Source: CAZYTX01 sp964650485
GTDB taxonomy: Bacteria > RBG-13-61-14 > DATKZS01
Assembly (NCBI GenBank): GCA_964650485.1
Contig: CAZYTX010000082.1
Coordinates: 1 to 5,346 of the forward strand
Direction: 5' to 3'
Length of the DNA stretch: 5,346 nt
The position numbers and the translations under genes were made by a program. Shown here one piece after another: positions 5,230 through 5,346 of this stretch (position 1 is its first letter; the number at the start of each line of letters is the position of its first letter). The notes under the pieces are model-generated. The model searched no databases, was not told where the DNA came from, and worked only from the letters and a program-made list of their open reading frames with translations.

Positions 5230-5346
5230 GCCGCCAAGTAGTACTTGGAACCATATCGCCCCGGTTCCCTGCACGGCGCTGCTTCGTGCACAACGGGTAA
5301 CCCACACAGCTTGCTGTGTGGGCGCCTGCCTGCCGCGCCAAGGAAC
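5230..5346 (-). repeat. Inverted copy of the left-edge repeat family
   Basis: Read on the minus strand, 5293-5231 matches the conserved part of the left array (68-130) at 54 of 63 positions without gaps. It includes GGGGCGATATGG and the perfect palindrome CCAAGTAGTACTTGG (5234-5248 on the plus strand). The adjoining variable part differs from the left one, but it too contains a hairpin: 10-bp arms CCCACACAGC and GCTGTGTGGG separated by TT (5301-5322). At the window edge (minus strand) TTCCTTGGCG looks like a preceding palindrome that has lost its centre, so the array may continue outside the window. The dehydrogenase promoter region begins just inside this repeat. Confidence 0.9.

Noticed and set aside
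5021..5341. 106-codon minus-strand frame running from the right repeat into the dehydrogenase start
   Set aside because: It consists of repeat sequence, promoter and leader of the dehydrogenase gene, overlaps its start, and has no domain or ribosome binding site.

Overview
The window comes from a GC-rich bacterium. It shows purine-rich ribosome binding sites (GGGAGG or AGGGAG, 7-8 nt before the start), sigma70-type -35/-10 promoters, and a tRNA with an encoded CCA end. An RNA 3'-phosphate cyclase beside acyl-CoA metabolism genes would suit a Desulfobacterota-like or other acid-degrading bacterium, but the taxon is a guess; no gene here fixes it.

Layout. (1) 1-223: about 2.3 tandem copies of a 96-bp repeat, ending exactly at the 3' CCA of a minus-strand tRNA-Ala(GGC) at 221-296, which has a good promoter at 310-338. 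(2) 297-472: intergenic, with an 8-bp hairpin whose right arm is duplicated over the rtcA ribosome binding site. (3) 473-1516 (+): rtcA, complete with its nucleophilic His. (4) 1517-1592: convergent gap with one long imperfect stem-loop. (5) 1593-3527 (-): AMP-forming acyl-CoA synthetase of the acetyl-CoA synthetase type. (6) 3528-3876: a 349-bp gap with a strong promoter for the synthetase, a 15-bp palindrome in its leader, and a possible 53-residue plus-strand small protein gene (3691-3852). (7) 3877-5031 (-): acyl-CoA dehydrogenase with its own promoter and an operator-like palindromic region upstream. (8) 5230-5346: the same repeat family as at the left edge, in inverted orientation.

How the genes work together. 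The synthetase would activate a carboxylic acid to its acyl-CoA, and the dehydrogenase would introduce the alpha,beta double bond and pass electrons to ETF. Both depart from the textbook active site. The synthetase has Gly where acetyl-CoA synthetase has its substrate-limiting Trp. The dehydrogenase has Ala at the usual catalytic Glu but a Glu at the position used by isovaleryl-CoA and long-chain dehydrogenases. Together these suggest an acid larger than acetate, perhaps branched. They share a strand but have separate promoters. RtcA (RNA end repair) and the tRNA look functionally unrelated.

No clear new multi-gene system is visible. The most unusual items are the repeat family abutting the tRNA and present inverted at both ends, the possible rtcA leader switch, and the small divergent ORF.
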